In this document: positions 17,594-27,521 of the stretch, piece by piece
How positions within the stretch are numbered: position 1 is the first letter of the stretch
How the letters are laid out: each line of letters starts with the position of its first letter
From: an uncultured Clostridia bacterium
GTDB taxonomy: Bacteria > Bacillota > Clostridia > Christensenellales > Borkfalkiaceae
Assembly (NCBI GenBank): GCA_934271245.1
Contig: CAKQQY010000005.1
Location: forward strand, 1-64,000
Direction: 5' to 3'
DNA length: 64,000 nucleotides
Notes under the pieces: generated by a model
What the model was told of the DNA's origin: nothing
The model's database searches: none
The model's input: the letters and a program-made list of their open reading frames with translations, nothing else
Program-made: the position numbers and the translations under genes

Positions 17594-19360
17594 TTAGTTA
17601 AATCTTTCTCTGTTTTTGTTGTAAGTGGTGTGCAGAAGTTCGTGCGCTTTATGAGAGTTGGGTTCGCCAAGGAACTCATTATACAAAGCCTTAATCTGCG
17701 GATTGTTATGCGACTGACGAACGGTTTGTCTTTCGTCTTCGCTGTAAAGCGCGTTGGCTCTCTTCGCAACGTAGGTGTCCATAATGTCGTCCGCTTCGTC
17801 GGGAAGGAACACTTCTCTTACGTACGGCTGTCCGCCGCCGTTTACGCAACCGCCGGGGCAACCCATAACTTCGATAAAGGTGTAAGGCGATTTGCCCGCT
17901 CTTATCTGGTCGAGAAGAACTTTCGCGCCCTTCATACCCGAAGTAACGGCAACTTTAATCTTCTGACCGTTAAGGTCGAATTCCGCTTCTCTGATACTTT
18001 CGAAGCCGCGGACTTCCTTAAATACTACGCCTTCGCGTTCTTTACCCGTCAGAACGAAGTAAGCGGTACGAAGCGCCGCTTCCATAACGCCGCCGGTTAC
18101 GCCGAATATAACGCCCGCGCCCGAATAATCGTGAACGATATCGGTATCGTAATCTTCGTCGGGAAGTTTATTGAATTTGATACCCGAACGTTTGATGAGT
18201 TTTGCGAGTTCTCTGGTAGTGAGAACGGCGTCAACGTCGCGATAGCCGTTGCTTTCCATTTCCGGACGGCTCTTTTCGTATTTTTTGCAAGAGCAAGGCA
18301 TGATGGAAACGACGTACATATCTTCGGGATTTACGCCGACTTTCTGCGCGTAATAATTTTTAAGAATCGCGCCGAACATTTCGTGCGGAGATTTGCAGGA
18401 AGAAAGGTGGTCCAACTGATCGGGATAATAATATTCCGCATAGTTGACCCAACCGGGCGAGCAGGAAGTAATCATCGGAAGAGTTCCGCCGTTTTTAATT
18501 CTGCTTAAAAGTTCGGTCGCTTCTTCCATAATGGTAAGGTCTGCCGCAAAGTCGGTATCGAAAACCTTTTTGAATCCTAATCTGCGAAGAGCCGCAACCA
18601 TTTTACCGGTAACGGGAGTGCCGATGGGCATACCGAATTCTTCGCCGAGAGCGGCTCTTACAGCGGGAGCGGTCTGAACCACTACGTATTTGCCCGCTTT
18701 CATAGCCGCGTCAACCTTTTCGATTTCCGAAAGTTCCATCAACGCGCCGGTAGGACAAACGTTGATACACTGACCGCACATAATACAGGGCGAATTGATA
18801 AAACTTCTGTTTTCGGCAGGAGCAACGATAGTTTTGAATCCCCTGTTTTCGAAACCTAAAATGCCGATTCCGTGCGCGTTTTTGCATCTTTCGATACATC
18901 TGCCGCAAAGAACGCATTTGGAAGTGTCTCTTTTAATGGTGGGAGTTAAAGCGTCGAACGTTGCGGGCGTTTTTTCGCCTGCGAACGCGTCTTCTTTCGC
19001 GCCGGTGATTTTAGCGACGTGTAAAAGTTCGCATTTGCCGTTTTTGTCGCATTCCTGACAATTACGGTTGTGGTTGGAAAGTAAAAGTTCAACCGAAACT
19101 CTTCTTGCCGCGGTAGCCTTGGGCGAAGAAATGGTGATTTCCATACCTTCCGCTACGGGATAAACGCAGGAAGCGACGAGCCCCCTTGCGCCGGTCGCTT
19201 CTACGAGACAAACTCTGCAGGAAGCGAGCGAGCATTCGCCGTGATTAAACGCGCAAAGCGAAGGAATTTCGTAACCGCATTGTTTTGCGGCTTCTAAGAT
19301 AGTTAAACCTTCTTCTACCTGATAAGGTACGCCTTCTATTTTAATGTTGATTTTAGACAT
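17594..19360 (-). CDS. hydA: [FeFe] hydrogenase catalytic subunit, group A trimeric type
   Basis: 588 residues. The N-terminal [2Fe-2S] domain has C36, C43-C51 and C65. A His-ligated cluster region (HNRNCQEC...NGKC, 97-110) and a 2x[4Fe-4S] ferredoxin domain (CVLCGRCIERC, CIMCGQCINVC) follow. The H-cluster motifs are L1 TSCSPGW (C300), L2 MPCSCKKYE (C356) and L3 MGCPGGCVNGGGQP (C501, C505). L1 has Ser where many enzymes have a second Cys, and L2 has SC in place of the usual TA. The C-terminal small-subunit-like segment is present. With HydB and HydC it forms a soluble complex that can evolve H2 from NADH plus ferredoxin (family knowledge). Twelve nt downstream of hydB. Confidence 0.95.
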   Translation of the reverse strand: MSKINIKIEGVPYQVEEGLTILEAAKQCGYEIPSLCAFNHGECSLASCRVCLVEATGARGLVASCVYPVAEGMEITISSPKATAARRVSVELLLSNHNRNCQECDKNGKCELLHVAKITGAKEDAFAGEKTPATFDALTPTIKRDTSKCVLCGRCIERCKNAHGIGILGFENRGFKTIVAPAENRSFINSPCIMCGQCINVCPTGALMELSEIEKVDAAMKAGKYVVVQTAPAVRAALGEEFGMPIGTPVTGKMVAALRRLGFKKVFDTDFAADLTIMEEATELLSRIKNGGTLPMITSCSPGWVNYAEYYYPDQLDHLSSCKSPHEMFGAILKNYYAQKVGVNPEDMYVVSIMPCSCKKYEKSRPEMESNGYRDVDAVLTTRELAKLIKRSGIKFNKLPDEDYDTDIVHDYSGAGVIFGVTGGVMEAALRTAYFVLTGKEREGVVFKEVRGFESIREAEFDLNGQKIKVAVTSGMKGAKVLLDQIRAGKSPYTFIEVMGCPGGCVNGGGQPYVREVFLPDEADDIMDTYVAKRANALYSEDERQTVRQSHNNPQIKALYNEFLGEPNSHKAHELLHTTYNKNRERFN

Positions 19361-19372
19361 TTATATACCCCC

Positions 19373-21259
19373 TTACTTCTTGGTGATGGCTTTGAACTTA
19401 CAGGAAGCCATACATAAACCGCACTTAATGCACTTATCGTTATCGATAACTCTCGAAGGCAGTTTATGTCCTTCGGCAACGTAATCGGTTTTAGAGATAG
19501 CCGCAACGGGACACTGTCTTTCGCAGAGACCGCAACCGATACATTTATCTTTATCGATATCGTATCTCATAAGTTTTTTGCAGACGTGCGCGGGGCATTT
19601 TTTATCGACGATATGCGCGATATATTCTTCTTTGAACGCTTTCAACGTGGAAAGAATGGGGTTAGGAGCAGTCTGACCTAACGCGCACAAAGAGTTGCTC
19701 TTTATGTTGTCGGCAAGTTCCTGCAAACTGTCGAGATCTTCCATCGTCGCTTTGCCGTCGGTAATTTTGTTGAGCATTTCGAGCATTCTCTTTGTACCGA
19801 TACGGCAGGGCGAACATTTACCGCAGGATTCGTCGCAGATGAATTCCATATAGAATTTGGCAACGTCTACCATACAGTTGTCTTCGTCCATAACGATAGC
19901 GCCGCCGGAACCCATCATAGACCCTCTTGCAACGAGCGTATCGTAGTCGATAGCGGTGTCGAGATCTTTTTCGGTAAGGCAGCCGCCGGAAGGACCGCCG
20001 GTCTGAATAGCCTTGAATTTCTTTCCGTTAGGAATACCGCCGCCGATGTCGTAAATAAGTTCTCTTAAAGTAGTTCCCATAGGAACTTCTACGAGCCCTA
20101 CGTTATTAACTTTTCCGCCGAGCGCGAAAACTTTGGTACCTTTGGATTTTTCGGTGCCGAGTTTAGCGAATTCTTCGCAGCCTTCTCTTAAAATGTAAGG
20201 AATACAAGCGAGCGTTTCGACGTTGTTTACGATGGTCGGTTTCTGCCATAACCCTTTAACTGCGGGGAACGGCGGACGGGGACGCGGCATACCGCGTTTG
20301 CCTTCGATAGAATTTAATAAAGCGGTTTCTTCGCCGCAGACGAAAGCGCCCGCGCCGAGTCTGATATGTACTCTGAACGAAAAATCGGTGCCTAAAATGT
20401 TGTCGCCGATAAGACCGCATTCTTCCGCTTGTTTAATAGCGATTTTTAATCTGTTTACCGCGATGGGATATTCCGCGCGGACGTAGAAATAACCGTTTTG
20501 CGCGCCGATAGCGTAACCCGCTATCATCATACCTTCGATAACAGCCAAGGGGTTGCCTTCGAGAATGGACCTGTCCATAAACGCGCCGGGGTCGCCCTCG
20601 TCGCCGTTGCAGACTACGAATTTGTCGCCTGCGGGCTGATTATACGCGAACTGCCATTTTCTGCCGGTGGGGAAACCCGCGCCGCCGCGGCCGCGAATGC
20701 CGGAGTTCAATACTTCGTTGATAACGTCCTGTCTGTCCATCTGTAAGGCTCTCGCAAGGCCTTTGAACGCGCCTGCGCCCAACGCTTCTTCTATTTTTTC
20801 GGGGTTAATGGAACCGCAACCGTGAAGAGCGATACGAACCTGTTTTTTATAGAAGTTGATTTCGTCCTGCTTGATAACCTTTTTGGAAGTGTTGGGGTCA
20901 ACGTATAAAAGGTCATCTACGATTTCGCCGCCGATAAGGTCTTTTTCGACTATGGTAGCGACGTCTTCGATGTGTACCATACGATAAAGAGTATCTTCGG
21001 GGTAAATTTTAACGAAAGGTCCCTGAGAGCAGAAACCGAAGCAACCTACCTGATTGACGGTAACCTTATCCCCCAGACCTTTTTCTTCGATTAGTTTTTT
21101 GAATTCTTCCATAATTTCGGTAGAATGGGAAGAAAGACAGCCGGTACCGCCGCAAAGAACGATATGACGTTTTCCGTCCGCGCCCGTAAATTTGGAATCA
21201 AGGCATTTGGAGCATTCGCAAGAAGCCTTGTTTAATTGATCGAAATTCTTAATTTCCAT
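19373..21259 (-). CDS. hydB: NuoF-like NADH-binding subunit of the trimeric hydrogenase
   Basis: 628 residues. Order: thioredoxin-like [2Fe-2S] domain (CGGTGCLSS...GCFGFC, residues about 35-80); the FMN/NADH-binding core with SGIRGRGGAGFPTGRKW and NGDEGDPGAFMDR; an SLBB domain; the [4Fe-4S] motif ESCGKCSPCR; and a C-terminal 2x[4Fe-4S] domain (CIGCGLCERQC, CIKCGLCMASC). It binds NADH through flavin and passes electrons to HydA. The start shares one nt with the hydC stop (TAATG). Confidence 0.95.
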   Translation of the reverse strand: MEIKNFDQLNKASCECSKCLDSKFTGADGKRHIVLCGGTGCLSSHSTEIMEEFKKLIEEKGLGDKVTVNQVGCFGFCSQGPFVKIYPEDTLYRMVHIEDVATIVEKDLIGGEIVDDLLYVDPNTSKKVIKQDEINFYKKQVRIALHGCGSINPEKIEEALGAGAFKGLARALQMDRQDVINEVLNSGIRGRGGAGFPTGRKWQFAYNQPAGDKFVVCNGDEGDPGAFMDRSILEGNPLAVIEGMMIAGYAIGAQNGYFYVRAEYPIAVNRLKIAIKQAEECGLIGDNILGTDFSFRVHIRLGAGAFVCGEETALLNSIEGKRGMPRPRPPFPAVKGLWQKPTIVNNVETLACIPYILREGCEEFAKLGTEKSKGTKVFALGGKVNNVGLVEVPMGTTLRELIYDIGGGIPNGKKFKAIQTGGPSGGCLTEKDLDTAIDYDTLVARGSMMGSGGAIVMDEDNCMVDVAKFYMEFICDESCGKCSPCRIGTKRMLEMLNKITDGKATMEDLDSLQELADNIKSNSLCALGQTAPNPILSTLKAFKEEYIAHIVDKKCPAHVCKKLMRYDIDKDKCIGCGLCERQCPVAAISKTDYVAEGHKLPSRVIDNDKCIKCGLCMASCKFKAITKK

Positions 21260-21747
21260 TAGTTTGCTCCTCCTAACGCTTTATATTCGTCGATTATTCC
21301 CTTTACCGCGGAAACAGCGACTTTAGGATAAACTTTTCCGTTAATGGAAACCGCGGGGGCAATACCGCACGCGCCGATGCAACGAAGAGCGTCTATCGTG
21401 AAAAGACCGTCTTTAGTCGTTTCGCCGGGGTTGATACCGAGAAGTTCGGAAAATTTATCGATAACCTGTTGCGCGCCTTTAACGTAGCACGCCGTTCCGA
21501 GACAACATCCGATAACGTACTTTCCTTTGGGTTGCAAAGAAAAGAACGAATAGAAAGTAACGACGCCGTAAATTTCGGCGACGGGAATTCCCGTTCTTTC
21601 CGAAACGAGTTCCTGCACTTCGAGCGGTATATATCCGAATTCCTTCTGAATATCGCTCAAAATCATCATAAGCGGAGTATTTTCGTTAACGTATCTGTCA
21701 ATGATTTCGTCAATCTGTTTTACAGCCGCTTCACTTAAATGAGCCAT
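21259..21747 (-). CDS. hydC: NuoE-like [2Fe-2S] subunit of the trimeric hydrogenase
   Basis: 162 residues from the ATG at 21747, chosen for its AAGGAGGGCTTATA ribosome-binding site; the open frame runs 14 codons further upstream into the promoter. Helical N-terminal domain, then thioredoxin-like fold with the four ligands of the NuoE cluster: GCCLGTACYVKGA (two Cys) and ALRCIGACGIAPAVSINGKVY (two Cys). First gene of hydC-hydB-hydA. Confidence 0.94.
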   Translation of the reverse strand: MAHLSEAAVKQIDEIIDRYVNENTPLMMILSDIQKEFGYIPLEVQELVSERTGIPVAEIYGVVTFYSFFSLQPKGKYVIGCCLGTACYVKGAQQVIDKFSELLGINPGETTKDGLFTIDALRCIGACGIAPAVSINGKVYPKVAVSAVKGIIDEYKALGGAN

Positions 21748-21780
21748 TATAAGCCCTCCTTTGAATTTTAACCAAAAGAT

Positions 21781-21809
21781 ATTATACAAAATACGCGAAT
21801 ATAAGTCAA
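21781..21809 (-). promoter_or_regulatory. Promoter of hydC-hydB-hydA
   Basis: Minus strand: TTGACT (21809-21804), 17 bp, TATAAT (21786-21781). Start near 21774, giving a leader of about 27 nt. I looked for a Rex operator (TTGTTAA-N4-TTAACAA type) over and upstream of it and did not find one. Confidence 0.8.
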
Positions 21810-21966
21810 TAACTTTTACGGTTTTTAAACTTTAAAATATTAAAAATCGCTTGTAAATTGCTACCGATTTGGTTGCAATTCGTCGCAGAAATCGGGAACG
21901 GAAAGAAAAAATTTCGTCCAGTACCTTAAATAGAAATCCGACAGGAAAGATTAAAACAAAACAAAG

Positions 21967-21990
21967 ACGCGGTTAAAAAACTGCGTCTTC
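21967..21990. terminator. Secondary hairpin in the 21810-22133 gene-free stretch
   Basis: AGACGCGGTT/AACTGCGTCT stem, on the minus strand followed by TTGTTTTG. Probably a back-up terminator for the long rex-to-hydrogenase operon; nothing else is visible in this stretch. Confidence 0.4.
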
Positions 21991-22133
21991 GTTCCGATCG
22001 GTTAAAATTCTTTTGCTTAAACTCGTTTAAGCGTTGTTACGATTATAGTATATATCGTATTGACGATAAATAAAAATGCTTAAAAACAATACCCTTATGC
22101 TTTTGCCGCAATAACCCCCGACACGATAAAATT

Positions 22134-22160
22134 CCCACGAACAGGTTATCTGTTCGTGGG
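22134..22160 (-). terminator. Terminator of the rex-adhE-hydrogenase operon
   Basis: CCCACGAACAG/CTGTTCGTGGG stem seven nt past the stop of the group B hydrogenase gene, followed on the minus strand by AATTTTAT. Confidence 0.85.
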
Positions 22161-22166
22161 CTGCTT

Positions 22167-23600
22167 TCAGTTTTTTTCGGGGATAATGCCGATGGCTTCT
22201 TTAATGGTTTTTTCCATTGCAAGTTTGCCGTAATTATCGACGTCGATTTTGTTTTTTTCTCCGTGAGTAAGGCACCCTGCGCCGCCGATACAACCGCCCA
22301 CGCACGCCATGCCTTCGATAAAGTTGGCGTCCGTAAGATTTTTAGATTTCTTTAACAAAGCCAGTTTACACTCTTCTATGCCGTTGCAAGCGATAGGTTT
22401 CAATTCGAAATCTGTAATGCCGTGTTCTTTCAACGCTTGTTTTACGGCGTCGGTCAGACCGCCGCTTCTCGCGAAAATTCTGCCGTAATAAGAAGCGTTA
22501 TCGAGAACGTCTTCGCCCAGAACGGATAAATCTATATCTTTGCTGTCGAAAAGCGCCTGTAATTCTTCGAAGGTGATAACCACGTCGACGATTTGTTTTT
22601 CTCTTTCCCTTAAAATCTCGGCTTTTTTCGCCGTGCAAGGTCCGATGAATACGATTTTCGCCGTTTTGTCGTTACCCTTGATATATTCGGAAATTTTCGC
22701 CATAGGCGATAAGTTGGACGAAATATATTTAACGAGATCGGGATAGTTCTTTTCTATGTAATTAACGAACGCGGGACAACAGGAACTTGTTAAAAATCCT
22801 TTTTCGGAAAGTTCTTCGGCTTCGTCGTACGCGACCATATCCGCGCCGAGCGCCGCTTCTACGATAGAATAGAACCCTAACTCTTTAAGTCCTTTTATAA
22901 CCTGACCTAATTTGGCGTAAGTAAACTGACTCGCAATCGACGGAGCGACTACGGCGTAAACCTTGTATTTGGTGTTGTTTTCGCTCTTTTTAATAATGTC
23001 GATAGCGTTTAATATGAACGATTTGTCGGTAATCGCGCCGAACGGGCATTGATAAACGCACGCGCCGCAGGAAATACATTTGCTTTGATCTATAAGAGCG
23101 GCTTTCTGTTCGTTCATACTGATCGCCTTTACCTTGCATGCGTTCTGGCAAGGTCTTTTGCTGCCGACGATAGCCGTATACGGGCAAACTCTGGAACACG
23201 CGCCGCATTCTTTGCATTTGGATTTGTCTATATGGGCGACGTAATTGTTGTCGATATAAATGGCGCCGAACTTGCACGCGTCGACGCATCTGTGCGCAAG
23301 ACATCCGCGGCAGGCGTTGGTTACTTCATACCCGCCCACGGGACACTCGTCGCAAGCGATGTCTATTACTTCGATAATATTTTTTTCGTCTACGTTGCCG
23401 CCCATGGCGAGTTTGACTCTTTCGGCAAGAATAGCTCTCTCCTTATAAACGCAACAACGCATAGTAGGAGTGTTGCCGGGGACTATCGTTTTAGGAATAT
23501 CTATAAGATTTTCGTATAACTGATCTTTCCAGGCGAGCCTTGCGACCTCTTTCAATACTTTGTATTTAAGATGCTGAACTTTAGTATCAAATATTTTCAT
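22167..23600 (-). CDS. Monomeric [FeFe] hydrogenase, group B type
   Basis: 477 residues from the ATG at 23600 (CGGAGAAAAT in front; the frame extends 19 codons upstream without a signal). A Cys-rich N-terminal region with [23 protein letters not shown] (group B hallmark) and two [4Fe-4S] motifs ([22 protein letters not shown]). H-cluster motifs are L1 TSSCCPAF (C274, C275), L2 GPCTAKKAE (C322) and L3 [15 protein letters not shown]1 keeps the second Cys. Group B enzymes are common in gut Clostridia; they are thought to use ferredoxin, but biochemistry is limited. Last gene of the operon, 11 nt after the PP2C gene. Confidence 0.9.
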   Translation of the reverse strand: MKIFDTKVQHLKYKVLKEVARLAWKDQLYENLIDIPKTIVPGNTPTMRCCVYKERAILAERVKLAMGGNVDEKNIIEVIDIACDECPVGGYEVTNACRGCLAHRCVDACKFGAIYIDNNYVAHIDKSKCKECGACSRVCPYTAIVGSKRPCQNACKVKAISMNEQKAALIDQSKCISCGACVYQCPFGAITDKSFILNAIDIIKKSENNTKYKVYAVVAPSIASQFTYAKLGQVIKGLKELGFYSIVEAALGADMVAYDEAEELSEKGFLTSSCCPAFVNYIEKNYPDLVKYISSNLSPMAKISEYIKGNDKTAKIVFIGPCTAKKAEILREREKQIVDVVITFEELQALFDSKDIDLSVLGEDVLDNASYYGRIFARSGGLTDAVKQALKEHGITDFELKPIACNGIEECKLALLKKSKNLTDANFIEGMACVGGCIGGAGCLTHGEKNKIDVDNYGKLAMEKTIKEAIGIIPEKN

Positions 23601-23611
23601 ATTTTCTCCGA

Positions 23612-24784
23612 TTAAAAATAACTTACCGTAACTCTTTTGCCCATTTCTCTGAGACATTTGGACAATTCTTCGACGAGATTCATTTTAATGCTGAAATTTA
23701 TCGGCAAATCGGGGTTCTGGTGCGCGGGATTTATTGCCTTTCCCACGTAAAAGTTTATATCCGTCGCTTCTTCGAACAATAATCTTGCTATTTTGGATGC
23801 GCCGTCTTTTCTGTATCCCCATTCTTCGTAAAGGGTGTTGTCTTTCAGATAATCTTTGGCGTATTTAAGCACTCTGTCGATAGTTATGACCCCTTCGGTA
23901 ACGAGATCCACCCCTTCTATTTCGGCGGTCGGCGGAATATCGGTGTTTTCGTAGTTTAAGGACATCTTTATAGGTTTATTAAGATATTTCGCGCAAATCG
24001 TCGAAGTCGTTCCGCCGCAGACGATGTGTTTCCCTTCTTTGGCAAAAAACAGCGAAAGCATACGATTGTCGTCGTCTCTGTTGACAGGCGAACCGAACAA
24101 AATGTTCATAGGTTCTCTTCTGATGATTCTTATCACGCAAGCGGTTGCGTCGTCGCCCGGCATACCGCCGTAAAGTTTGAAAACTTCGTCGATTAAAATA
24201 GTCGATAACGTTTTGGCGGTAAATCCTACGTGCGAAATCTCGCTCATAAACTCGCCTATGTCTTCGACTTTCCACCCGAAATTGTAACTCTGCCCTATAC
24301 CCGCGTGCGGGCAACCGTCGCTCATCGCGATAAAAATATCGTTTTCCTGCAAATCGACGTTGGATTCGTATATTTTTTTGTTGCCTATGTTCAATTCTTT
24401 TTCGGGATACTTATAAACGGCGTTATCTCTTATTAAAATAACGTGCGGATTGTCGAACTGGATAATCTGCGCCCTTCTGTTATCTATAATATGAATAATG
24501 GTAAAGGTCGAATAAGCGACGCCCCTTACGGAACATATAGGCAAAGTCGCCGCGATGGTTTCGACGCAGTCTTCGAGTTCTAACCCTTCCGCCATCATGG
24601 TGGAAATAATCTTCGAAGTGAGCGTGGAAAGAATACTCGCTTTAACGCCGCTGCCTAAGCCGTCCGCCAGAACGATTATTTTGTCGCCGTCCTCCGCCTC
24701 GACGATATCGACGTGGTCGCCGCAAAGTATCTCGCCTTCGTGATTTATGCTTTTATAGCCGACGTCTACGCAAAAGTTATTCAT
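23612..24784 (-). CDS. SpoIIE/PP2C-type protein serine phosphatase
   Basis: 390 residues. Metal-binding Asp motifs are present: [13 protein letters not shown] near 38-50, [10 protein letters not shown] near 155-165 and [14 protein letters not shown] near 210-220, as in SpoIIE-like PPM phosphatases. The C-terminal 160 residues do not match a family I know and may bind a partner. It overlaps the HydS gene by 8 nt. Group C hydrogenases with a PAS domain are often encoded beside such a phosphatase (family knowledge), so it probably carries the signal from HydS. A true role in sporulation is less likely. Confidence 0.88.
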   Translation of the reverse strand: MNNFCVDVGYKSINHEGEILCGDHVDIVEAEDGDKIIVLADGLGSGVKASILSTLTSKIISTMMAEGLELEDCVETIAATLPICSVRGVAYSTFTIIHIIDNRRAQIIQFDNPHVILIRDNAVYKYPEKELNIGNKKIYESNVDLQENDIFIAMSDGCPHAGIGQSYNFGWKVEDIGEFMSEISHVGFTAKTLSTILIDEVFKLYGGMPGDDATACVIRIIRREPMNILFGSPVNRDDDNRMLSLFFAKEGKHIVCGGTTSTICAKYLNKPIKMSLNYENTDIPPTAEIEGVDLVTEGVITIDRVLKYAKDYLKDNTLYEEWGYRKDGASKIARLLFEEATDINFYVGKAINPAHQNPDLPINFSIKMNLVEELSKCLREMGKRVTVSYF

Positions 24785-26453
24785 TCTTAATAGACTCCTT
24801 TAACTTGGAAAGGGCGATTTTCGTTTCGGCAGCCGTTTCGCCGAGCAGCGAAGCGATTTCCTGAACGATTCTCATCTGTTTATCGACGACCTTATCCGCC
24901 GTTTCCATAGTCTGGCGGCTGATTTCGTCTTTCTTTTCTCTTTCCGTTTCAACGTCGGTAATATCTCTGAAGATACCGAGAATAAGGTGATATTCTCTGT
25001 TGTAAACGGTGGTTGCTTCTATGTATCTGTCGTATTCGGCGAGATACATTTTTTTATCTTTTATTCCCCTGCCGGTATTAAGCGTGTCTTTGAATATTTT
25101 GGGGTCTATTATTCTGCCTACGGGTTCGCCTAAAATATCCGAAGCCGAACGAAGATTCATCATTTTCTGCGCGGAATTGTTAATCTGCTGAACTTCCAAC
25201 TCTTCGTTAAGCATTATAAGACCGTTAGGCGTGTTGTCCACTATAGTGTCGGAAAAACTTTCGGCTTTGTCTTTAAGGTAAGGCAAACACATGGAAATTT
25301 CCGCTTTCCCCTGATAAATGGCCACGGCTTTTTCGCGACAGGTGTTGTAACCGCAACTGCCGCAGTTAAGTTCGTCCATAACGCAGATTTTGCCCATCTG
25401 TTTTAAGATACGTTTGATTTCTTCCTCCGAAGGAATCTGTTTATCTAAAATTATGGGGTCTAATTCTTTTTTAAGTTCTTTGTGAGCGTAATCGTCCACT
25501 TCGAAATCTTCTTTGCCCGCGTATCTCGAAACGAGCGCGAAGTCGCGTACAGGCAGTCTGTGGTATTTTTCCATTACGGGGCCGCATATGCAGCCGCCCG
25601 CGCAGGAATTCATTTCGATAAAGCACTTATGAATGTTGCCGTTTTCGATGTCCTTTAACGCCGTTATGCAGTTTTCCGTGCCGTCTACGGTGATATACGT
25701 ATATCCGTCGTTTTTCTCGAGCATGGAATTGATAACGCCGCCGACCGTCGGGAAAATTCTCGTACGGCTCTTTTCCGTCTTATCGAAGTCCTTTTCCAAA
25801 ACTATTTTCGCCGAATCAAGCCAGTTCGTAAGTTCTTCGAAAGTAAGAACGGCGTCCACGATGCCGGGGTATCTCTGCGCTTCGTCTTTTTTGGAAACGC
25901 AAGGTCCTATAAACACCGTTTTGGCGTCCGGGTATCTCTTTTTAATGTCTTTGCAGTGCGCCTGCATAGGCGAAACCACGTCCGCAAGATACTGCAATTC
26001 GTTCGGGAAATATTTCTGAATAAGAAGATTTACCGAGTGACAGCAAGAAGAAATGACTATATCCCTTTCTTCTTTTTCGAGCATTCTTTCGTATTCCTGT
26101 TTAACGATGGTCGCGCCGACGGCGGTTTCTTCGACGTCGAAAAACCCTAATTGTTTCAAGGCTTTTTTCATCGCGTTGATACCTACGCCGTCATAATTTG
26201 CGATAAAGGAAGGCGCAAGCGAAACGATAACTTTATCGCCCGCCATAAGCATAACTTTAACCTTCTCCGTTTCGCTCACTATTTCTTTGGCGTTCTGCGG
26301 ACAAACGACGAAGCATTGACCGCATAAAATACATTCGTCTTCTAAAATGTGGGCCTGGTTGCCCGAAAATTTAATAGATTTTACGGGACAGTGTCTGATA
26401 CATTTGTAGCAGTTTTTGCAGTTTGATTTTTTCAGCGCCAGACAAGAACTCAT
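24777..26453 (-). CDS. Sensory [FeFe] hydrogenase, group C (HydS-like) with PAS domain
   Basis: 558 residues. N-terminal 2x[4Fe-4S] (CKNCYKCIRHC at 12-22, CILCGQCFVVC at 41-51). H-cluster domain: L1 SSCCHSV (C137-C138), L2 GPCVSKKDE (C185), L3 EMNSCAGGCICGP (C284, C288). Then an extra Fe-S module (NCGSCGYNTC, C389), a PAS domain (about 400-500) and a C-terminal helix. This matches group C putative H2-sensing hydrogenases. The active site probably reports H2 or redox state to the phosphatase encoded next. GAGGTG precedes the ATG. Confidence 0.92.
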   Translation of the reverse strand: MSSCLALKKSNCKNCYKCIRHCPVKSIKFSGNQAHILEDECILCGQCFVVCPQNAKEIVSETEKVKVMLMAGDKVIVSLAPSFIANYDGVGINAMKKALKQLGFFDVEETAVGATIVKQEYERMLEKEERDIVISSCCHSVNLLIQKYFPNELQYLADVVSPMQAHCKDIKKRYPDAKTVFIGPCVSKKDEAQRYPGIVDAVLTFEELTNWLDSAKIVLEKDFDKTEKSRTRIFPTVGGVINSMLEKNDGYTYITVDGTENCITALKDIENGNIHKCFIEMNSCAGGCICGPVMEKYHRLPVRDFALVSRYAGKEDFEVDDYAHKELKKELDPIILDKQIPSEEEIKRILKQMGKICVMDELNCGSCGYNTCREKAVAIYQGKAEISMCLPYLKDKAESFSDTIVDNTPNGLIMLNEELEVQQINNSAQKMMNLRSASDILGEPVGRIIDPKIFKDTLNTGRGIKDKKMYLAEYDRYIEATTVYNREYHLILGIFRDITDVETEREKKDEISRQTMETADKVVDKQMRIVQEIASLLGETAAETKIALSKLKESIKNE

Positions 26454-26476
26454 AAGTACACCTCAGGTAAAGATTT

Positions 26477-26499
26477 AGCACAAGATTTCTCTTGTGCTT
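26477..26499 (-). terminator. Internal hairpin between ferredoxin and HydS genes
   Basis: AGCACAAGA/TCTTGTGCT, perfect 9-bp stem with a 4-nt loop in the only wide gap (52 nt) of the operon. The minus-strand tail AAATCTTT is a poor terminator, so it more likely sets stoichiometry by partial termination or processing. Confidence 0.5.
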
Positions 26500-26505
26500 T
26501 CGTCT

Positions 26506-26745
26506 TTATAACTTGTTTTTAATTTGTGTTTCGAAGAAAGTTTTTACCGTTTCGGGCGATACCGAGAAGAATTCGCCGTCGACCGTTACGCAAACGCCTT
26601 CCTGGCATCTGCCCATGCAGAACGCTCCGGAGAGTTCGACCTTGTCTTCAAGTTTGTTTTCCGAAATCAGATACTGTAATTGTTCAACGACCTGTCTCGA
26701 CCCTTTAATGTGGCAGGAACTGCCTATACATACCGTTACTTTCAT
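26506..26745 (-). CDS. Thioredoxin-like [2Fe-2S] ferredoxin
   Basis: 79 residues, about the size of the C-terminal half of NuoE. The four ligands are VCIGSSCHIKG (C6, C11) and GAFCMGRCQEGVCVTVDG (C43, C47), with an extra Cys. Such small 2Fe-2S proteins pass electrons in hydrogenase and formate-dehydrogenase systems. It lies 12 nt after the kinase-like gene and just before HydS, so it may be the redox partner of the sensor or of the group B enzyme. Confidence 0.85.
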   Translation of the reverse strand: MKVTVCIGSSCHIKGSRQVVEQLQYLISENKLEDKVELSGAFCMGRCQEGVCVTVDGEFFSVSPETVKTFFETQIKNKL

Positions 26746-26757
26746 AAATATTTCTCC

Positions 26758-27507
26758 TTATTCGTATTCTACGACGTTAATCCAGGAATGTAAGAATTCG
26801 CGTTCTTTTTCGTTCCCTTTAACGAGTTGACTTGCCGCGACTATCGGCATCCATTTCTGGACGTATTTTTTGTCCGTGCCGGTCTTTTGGCAGAACAAAT
26901 CGAGATATTTTTTAGCGCCGTTGATGTCGCCGTTAAGCCAGAACAATAAGTACGTTCTCGCGACGTCCGCCGAAGCGTTGCCTTGAGTAACGTGCGACCA
27001 GTCGATTATATACGCCTTGTCGTTTTCGTCTATGATAACGTTGGAAGGGTTGAAATCGCCGTGGCAGATTTTTTCGTGCTTGGGCATGGATTCCAGTCTC
27101 GTAAGCAAATCGTAACGCGTAGTCGCGTCTAAATCGCACGCCATGATTTTTCTTGCGAATTTATCTCTCTGTCTGTTTAAAAGCGGGCTTTTTTTAGACT
27201 GAATGTCGATTTGAATATCGACGATTCTGTTGAGATATTCGTCTTTTTTATCAGGATTTTCCTGCATCAGTTGCGCAACCGTTTTACCTTTGATGTATTC
27301 GGAAACGATAGCCCATTTCCCGTCGAAACTTTCAACCGATAAAATCTTCGGAACGTTGATATCCGTTCTTTCGATTCTTGCCTGATTGAGCGCCTCGTTC
27401 AATATGTCGTCTTTAGGATAATCTTTGCCGAACAACTTAATACATTTGTCGTTGTCGCGGAAAATAGTTTTATTGTTCCTTACGGCGATAATTTTGTCAA
27501 AATTCAT
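26758..27507 (-). CDS. Aminoglycoside/choline-kinase-like phosphotransferase (APH fold)
   Basis: 249 residues from the ATG at 27507 (AGGGGGA nine nt upstream; an ATG three codons earlier is too close to it). Kinase motifs of the APH family: the catalytic loop CHGDFNPSNVIID (HGDxxxxN) and the metal-binding AYIIDWSHV (DW in place of DFG). The N-lobe lacks a clear Gly loop. An APH-fold kinase inside a rex-adhE-hydrogenase operon is unusual; it may phosphorylate a small molecule or a protein countered by the PP2C gene three places downstream. Resistance to an antibiotic is unlikely from context. Confidence 0.82.
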   Translation of the reverse strand: MNFDKIIAVRNNKTIFRDNDKCIKLFGKDYPKDDILNEALNQARIERTDINVPKILSVESFDGKWAIVSEYIKGKTVAQLMQENPDKKDEYLNRIVDIQIDIQSKKSPLLNRQRDKFARKIMACDLDATTRYDLLTRLESMPKHEKICHGDFNPSNVIIDENDKAYIIDWSHVTQGNASADVARTYLLFWLNGDINGAKKYLDLFCQKTGTDKKYVQKWMPIVAASQLVKGNEKEREFLHSWINVVEYE

Positions 27508-27521
27508 CTTAACCATTCCCC

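Noticed and set aside
17491..17769. Minus-strand frame across the hydA terminator
   Set aside because: Overlaps the end of hydA in another frame and has no start signal.
26758..27507. Aminoglycoside resistance gene
   Set aside because: Only the general APH fold motifs are seen and it lies inside a core redox operon; no resistance context.
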